A stretch of DNA of 36,499 nt, taken from contig JAHHIC010000001.1 of NCBI GenBank assembly GCA_019359035.1, forward strand, positions 1 to 36,499, written 5' to 3'. The DNA comes from Scytonematopsis contorta HA4267-MV1. GTDB lineage: Bacteria; Cyanobacteriota; Cyanobacteriia; Cyanobacteriales; Nostocaceae. Shown here one piece after another: positions 32,637 through 36,499 of this stretch. A program made the translations under genes and the position numbers. The first letter of the stretch is position 1. The number at the start of each line of letters is the position of its first letter. The notes below the pieces were generated by a model, which saw only the letters and a program-made list of their open reading frames with translations, made no database searches and was not told the origin of the DNA.

Positions 32637-34687
32637 CTCAAAAAGTCACAAAGGGTACGCGGAATGTTGCAATTGTCGGTCCTTACTTGAGTGGTAAAAC
32701 GACATTCTTAGAAAGTTTATTGTTCGTAACAGGTGCTATTTCCCGCAAGGGTAGTGTTAAAGATAGTAACACGGTGGGAGATAGCGCTTCTGAATCACGC
32801 GACCGTCACATGAGTGTGGAAGTTAGTACTGCTAGCACTGAATATAATGATGTGCGCTTCACATTTATTGATTGTCCCGGTAGTGTGGAATTTTCTCAGG
32901 AAACTTACAATGCTTTAATTGGTGTTGATGCGGCAATCGTAGTTTGTGAACCCATTAATGACCGCGTTCTCACCCTCGCACCATTATTTAAGTTTCTTGA
33001 CGATTGGGAAATTCCCCATTTAGTGTTTGTGAATAAAATGGATAGGGCGAATATCCATGTTTTGGATACGTTACATGCTCTCAAAGCTGTTTCTAGTCGT
33101 CCTCTGGTCGCACATCAATACCCAATAATGCAAGGAGAACAACTCGTTGGGTTTATTGATTTAGTGAGCGAACAAGCTTATAGATACCATCCTGGTGCTC
33201 CTGCTGACCCAATACCGTTTCCTGAAGACCTGAAAGAAGAAGAACATCTTGCACGAGCGGAAATGCTCGAAGCTTTAGCAAATTTTGACGACCATTTACT
33301 TGAAGAACTTTTAGAAGATATTGAACCTCCTCAGGAAGAAATTCTCACTGACTTAAAATTAGAATTAGGAGCGGATTTAGTTGTTCCCGTTTTCTTTGGT
33401 ATTGCTGAACAAGATTACGGTGTACGTCCATTGTTGGAAGCTTTGTTAAAAGAAGCTCCAGAACCAGAAGCTACTGTAGAAAGACGCATCAAGAAGCAAA
33501 ACGGTAAGCAAAATACTGATAAGACATTAGCTCAGGTTCTGAAAACTTTCTATACTCCCCAAGGTGGTAGGCTTTCCCTAGTGCGCGTTTGGCAAGGTAA
33601 ATTGACCGATGGTATGGTGCTAAACGGTGTGAGAACTGGTGGAATTTATCGTCTTATGGGACAACAGCAGCAGTCTTTGAATGAAGCTTGGGCTGGTGAT
33701 ATTGTTGCTTTGAGTAGGATGGAAGGTATTAAGACTGGGGATACTCTTTCTTCTAATGGAAATAAATTGGAATTTCCTACGGCTAAGCAATTAGAACCTG
33801 TTTATGCTTTGGCTATTACCCCTGAAAAGCGAAATGATGAGGTTAAACTCAGCGGTGCAATATCCAAATTGATGGAAGAAGACCCATCTTTGGCTTGGGA
33901 GCAGCATGGTGATACCCACGAAGTTATTCTTTGGGGACAAGGAGAAATTCACTTGCAAGTCGCATTGGATAGATTGCGTCGCAAATATAACTTGGGTATG
34001 TGTACGCATTTGCCACAAGTCGCTTATAAAGAGACTATCAAGAAAGCAAGCGCATCTATACATGGTCGTTATAAACACCAAAGTGGTGGTCACGGTCAGT
34101 TCGGTGATGTTTTCTTGGATATTCAACCGCTACCAAGGGGTGGAGGTTTTAACTTTAATGAAAAAATAGTTGGTGGTGTTGTTCCTAAACAGTATATTCC
34201 TGGTGTGGAAATAGGTGTTCGCGAATTTTTAGCACATGGACCTTTAGGTTTCCCTGTGGTGGATGTTGCGGTCACTTTAACTAATGGTTCCTACCACAAC
34301 GTTGATAGTTCCGAACAGGCATTTAAACAAGCAGCTCGTGTAGCTATGCAGACTGGTATGCCTCAGTGTCAACCTGCATTGTTAGAACCGATTCTTCGTG
34401 TCCAGGTTTCAACACCAGCAGAATTTACATCCAAAGTGTTGCAGCTTGTTAGTGGTAGAAGAGGGCAAATATTAGGGTACGAAGGTATACACGATTGGCA
34501 AGGTTGGGACTGTGTGGTTGCTTATTTACCCCAGGCCGAAATGCAAAACTTTATCGTGGAATTGCGATCGCAAACTTTGGGGGTGGGTTCGTTTCATTGG
34601 GAGTACGACCATTTGCAGGAAGTACCAGAAAAATTAGCGGAGCGGATTGTCGGTAATAACGGTAATGGAGGAAACGGTAGCAAATAA
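32633..34687 (+). CDS. EF-G-like translation GTPase (EF-G paralogue)
   Basis: 684 residues with full EF-G layout: G domain (G1 GPYLSGKTT at 16-24, G3 DCPGSVEF at 80-87, G4 NKMD at 134-137), domain II (about 300-370), domain III (LMEEDPSLAWEQHGDTHEVI), domain IV (SGGHGQFGDVFLDIQP, IPGVEIGVREFLAHGPLGFP) and domain V (LEPILRVQVSTPAEF). It is a paralogue and not the main EF-G: the G3 His after DxPG, which activates water for GTP hydrolysis, is Ser84 here. Such EF-G-like proteins are widespread in cyanobacteria; their role (ribosome rescue, recycling or stress) is not settled. It has a perfect AAGGAGG 4 bp before ATG. A Gly/Asn tail (NNGNGGNGSK) ends it. Its coding sequence holds the only GATC I found in the window. 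Confidence 0.92.
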   Translation: MTQKVTKGTRNVAIVGPYLSGKTTFLESLLFVTGAISRKGSVKDSNTVGDSASESRDRHMSVEVSTASTEYNDVRFTFIDCPGSVEFSQETYNALIGVDAAIVVCEPINDRVLTLAPLFKFLDDWEIPHLVFVNKMDRANIHVLDTLHALKAVSSRPLVAHQYPIMQGEQLVGFIDLVSEQAYRYHPGAPADPIPFPEDLKEEEHLARAEMLEALANFDDHLLEELLEDIEPPQEEILTDLKLELGADLVVPVFFGIAEQDYGVRPLLEALLKEAPEPEATVERRIKKQNGKQNTDKTLAQVLKTFYTPQGGRLSLVRVWQGKLTDGMVLNGVRTGGIYRLMGQQQQSLNEAWAGDIVALSRMEGIKTGDTLSSNGNKLEFPTAKQLEPVYALAITPEKRNDEVKLSGAISKLMEEDPSLAWEQHGDTHEVILWGQGEIHLQVALDRLRRKYNLGMCTHLPQVAYKETIKKASASIHGRYKHQSGGHGQFGDVFLDIQPLPRGGGFNFNEKIVGGVVPKQYIPGVEIGVREFLAHGPLGFPVVDVAVTLTNGSYHNVDSSEQAFKQAARVAMQTGMPQCQPALLEPILRVQVSTPAEFTSKVLQLVSGRRGQILGYEGIHDWQGWDCVVAYLPQAEMQNFIVELRSQTLGVGSFHWEYDHLQEVPEKLAERIVGNNGNGGNGSK
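34564..34571. other. HIP1 octamer GCGATCGC
   Basis: The highly iterated palindrome GCGATCGC, frequent in many cyanobacteria, occurs once here, inside the EF-G-like gene. It is the only HIP1 site and contains the only GATC that I found in the whole window. Confidence 0.9.
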
Positions 34688-34709
34688 TTTTGGGTAAACG
34701 TAACCACTA

Positions 34710-34737
34710 GTAGAGACGCGATTAATCGCGTCTCTAC
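34710..34737. repeat. GTAGAGAC palindrome, copy 6
   Basis: GTAGAGAC, core GCGATTAATCGC, GTCTCTAC. It lies 22 bp after the stop of the EF-G-like gene, where a terminator is expected. Confidence 0.92.
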
Positions 34738-34982
34738 AAATGTTGTGTCTATACAAATCTATGAAATGCGATGATTACTAGATAGGCAATGGATAAAAGA
34801 ACAAATGAGCCAAAAATAGCCTAAAACAAAAGTGTTAGCGCAAATAAAATAGTCTAATTTTAACTTCCAAATATCTATCTATATTTTATTACTTAAAGAT
34901 TATTTAACCTTAATATCGTGAATATACTGTAGTTTTTATGCGTGAACACTCATTATGATTACAGAAGAATCACAAAAAAATT

Positions 34983-35879
34983 ATGGATTTTCTTGTATAC
35001 CTACTAACAACTTTAATTACAGTTTTCATCTATTTAAAAACTAATAGAATATCTAACGAACGTAATCGTTTAGCAGTTCGGGGTATTGTGATATTAATCG
35101 GTATAATTACTGCTTTTGCTTCCATCACAAGACTTTTGGTCATTGTTCCTCCCGGTAACGTAGGTGTGAAAAACTTTTTTGGTAAAGTGTCAGATACTAC
35201 GCTAAATCCGGGACTCCATGTTCTCAACCCATTTACTAAAGTCCTTAATCTTCCAACACGTTTAAAAGACGTAAAAGAAAACTTAGATGCAACATCTCAG
35301 GAAGGTTTGAGTTTAAATATTGACGTTAGCGTTCAATATAAGCTTGACCCACAAAAAGCTGCGACAGTATATAAAAATATTGGAATTGATGAGAAACAAC
35401 TAGTCACTTCGCGATTTCGTTCTATTATCCGTACTATTGTCTCTAAATACCCAGCAGTAGAGATTTACTCCAGCAAACGTGAGGAAATAGCACGACAAAT
35501 CGACGAACAACTTAACAAAGAACTATCACCTTTGGGTTTTGTCGTTGACCAAGCATTGCTAAGAAATGTAAAAATGCCAGATAGTATACAAGCAGAAATT
35601 CAAGAGAAGCTCAAAGCTGAGCAGCAAAATCAGAAAATGAAATTTGTTTTAGAAAACGAACGTCAAGAAGCAGAAAGAAAACGCATTGAAGCAAAAGGTA
35701 TCGCTGACTCCCAAAAAACTATTTCTCAAAGCATCACTAGTCAGACATTACAATTGCGTGCAATCGAAGCTAATGAAAAACTAGCACAATCTCAAAATTC
35801 TAAAATCATCGTTCTGGGTGGTGAAAAAGGAAATATACCTATCCTGATTCAACCAGACGCAAATAACCAAAAACCTTAA
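34983..35879 (+). CDS. SPFH/prohibitin-family membrane protein
   Basis: 298 residues. Two hydrophobic segments at the N-terminus (FLVYLLTTLITVFIYL and GIVILIGIITAFASITRLLVIV), then the SPFH/PHB domain (VPPGNVGVKNFFGKVSDTTLNPGLHVLNPFTKV, ATSQEGLSLNIDVSVQYKL, RSIIRTIVSKY), and a C-terminal coiled coil (QAEIQEKLKAEQQNQKMKF onward, with ERQEAERKRIEAKGIADSQ). Prohibitin-like proteins form large ring or cage assemblies in the membrane and modulate proteases such as FtsH. Cyanobacteria have several. ATG start with an AGAAG upstream. Complete; stands alone on the plus strand. Confidence 0.92.
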   Translation: MDFLVYLLTTLITVFIYLKTNRISNERNRLAVRGIVILIGIITAFASITRLLVIVPPGNVGVKNFFGKVSDTTLNPGLHVLNPFTKVLNLPTRLKDVKENLDATSQEGLSLNIDVSVQYKLDPQKAATVYKNIGIDEKQLVTSRFRSIIRTIVSKYPAVEIYSSKREEIARQIDEQLNKELSPLGFVVDQALLRNVKMPDSIQAEIQEKLKAEQQNQKMKFVLENERQEAERKRIEAKGIADSQKTISQSITSQTLQLRAIEANEKLAQSQNSKIIVLGGEKGNIPILIQPDANNQKP

Positions 35880-35904
35880 TCAGTTTAAAATTCTTGTGTA
35901 CTAA

Positions 35905-36153
35905 CAATACCTTCGCCAAAATGGAGTATCACAGAAACCGGGCAAAATCCCACGACTCGTGAAAAAATAAGGGTTTTATTTTCAGCCGACGGCAAAAGCT
36001 GAAACCCTTGATGCCACAGGAATTTAAATAAAACCCCTTCCCGAAAAATCTGGACGATGTTAATACAGCTTTCAACAAAGCTAAAAAAACGGAAACGCCT
36101 AATCAACGGTGGAGGGTGAAAGCTTTATTTCTCGTAAAATGGCGAAGGTATTG
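35905..36153. mobile_element. 249-bp MITE with 14-bp terminal inverted repeats
   Basis: Ends are CAATACCTTCGCCA and its exact complement TGGCGAAGGTATTG. It is flanked on both sides by ACTAA (35900-35904 and 36154-36158), a 5-bp target-site duplication. No transposase is encoded; the minus-strand frame inside (about 35885-36106) is not recognisable. It is therefore a non-autonomous element mobilised by a transposase elsewhere in the genome. The family of the parent IS is not determined. Confidence 0.85.
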
Positions 36154-36176
36154 ACTAAATAATTTATTATATTTGA

Positions 36177-36377
36177 ATGACTGAAAATCAACAACATCCA
36201 CAAAATTGGTACGTGGTCAAGCGCTCTGCTGGAAATTGTGAAATTATCTCCACAGACAAAGCCGATGGAGATGAAAATCCAGAAATTATCGATAAATGGG
36301 GGCCTTTTCCTTCTCAAGGAGAAGCAATTGCGCGTCGTGTAGGGCTAATTCGTGCGGGAAAGTGTCAACCAATTTAG
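36177..36377 (+). CDS. Small conserved cyanobacterial protein, function unknown
   Basis: 66 residues. NWYVVKRSAGNCEIISTDKA at the start and WGPFPSQGEAIARRVGLIRA followed by GKCQP at the end look like a conserved small cyanobacterial family with a beta-hairpin followed by a helix. It begins 18 bp after the target duplication of the MITE, so the insertion may have changed its promoter. Its stop codon (TAG at 36375-36377) lies inside the first unit of a 26-bp tandem array. No function can be assigned. Confidence 0.7.
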   Translation: MTENQQHPQNWYVVKRSAGNCEIISTDKADGDENPEIIDKWGPFPSQGEAIARRVGLIRAGKCQPI

Positions 36378-36499
36378 TCACCAACACAACAAGCCAGGTT
36401 TAGTCACCAACACAACAAGCCAGGTTTAGTCACCAACACAACAAGCCAGGTTTAGTCACCAACACAACAAGCCAGGTTTAGTCACCAACACAACAAGCC
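36373..36499 (+). repeat. 26-bp tandem array cut by the window end
   Basis: Four full and one partial unit of 26 bp (TTTAGTCACCAACACAACAA then GCCAGG), starting at 36373 and running off the window. Units look identical. No spacers and no dyad, so it is not a CRISPR. It starts within the last codons of the small gene. Confidence 0.93.

Noticed and set aside
36099-36317. Minus-strand 72-codon frame
   Set aside because: Spans the MITE end and lies opposite the small conserved gene, which has a better start and composition.
36373-36499. CRISPR array at the window end
   Set aside because: 26-bp units are identical and contiguous, with no spacers.
1-36499. tRNA or rRNA genes
   Set aside because: I saw no cloverleaf-like segment with TTCRA-type T-arm and CCA context, and no rRNA signature; a covariance scan was not possible.

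Overview
This window reads as chromosome from a filamentous, probably heterocyst-forming cyanobacterium (Nostocales). Evidence: two psbA genes (photosystem II D1), pcyA (phycocyanobilin synthesis), a DevBCA-type exporter, an xisH-xisI pair, a Mo-dependent-nitrogenase C-terminal-domain protein behind a candidate NtcA site, and many heptanucleotide short tandem repeats (STRRs) of the kind described in heterocystous cyanobacteria. I cannot name the species. Both window edges lie inside tandem repeats, so the window may be a whole assembly contig.

Layout. 0-3 kb: secreted TPR protein (-), orphan ABC ATPase (+), pcyA (+). 3-7.1 kb: devB-devC-devA-like exporter, each gene preceded by STRR arrays. 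7.1-14.2 kb: conserved membrane-anchored protein (-), HAD phosphatase (+), CNNM/CBS transporter-like protein (-), mfd (+). 14.2-22.3 kb: accessory region rich in repeats and PD-(D/E)XK-type proteins (two Uma2, XisH, a wrecked and an intact Rpn-like/transposase-associated gene), plus a zinc-ribbon SDR protein, a PadR regulator with a small membrane protein, and a ribbon-helix-helix protein. 22.4-24.4 kb: subtilisin-like protease and, just upstream on the same strand, a separate small gene resembling the protease's own propeptide. 24.9-28 kb: Mo-nitrogenase-domain protein, frameshifted cupin remnant, creatininase-family amidohydrolase, ACT-domain malic enzyme (-). 28.1-31 kb: two tandem psbA genes (-), the downstream one divergent. 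31.2-36.5 kb: TPR lipoprotein-like/secreted protein with a repeat-encoded linker, an EF-G paralogue, an SPFH/prohibitin protein, a MITE with a clear target duplication, and a small conserved protein running into a 26-bp tandem array.

The most unusual signals are: (1) near-complete absence of the tetramer GATC (one occurrence found by eye in 36.5 kb, inside a HIP1 site); (2) the stand-alone propeptide-like gene beside the subtilase; (3) several families of structured dispersed repeats whose stems differ between copies by compensatory changes; (4) STRRs placed immediately before start codons of the exporter operon and inside a TPR coding sequence. All function assignments are from reading the translated sequence; no database search was run.
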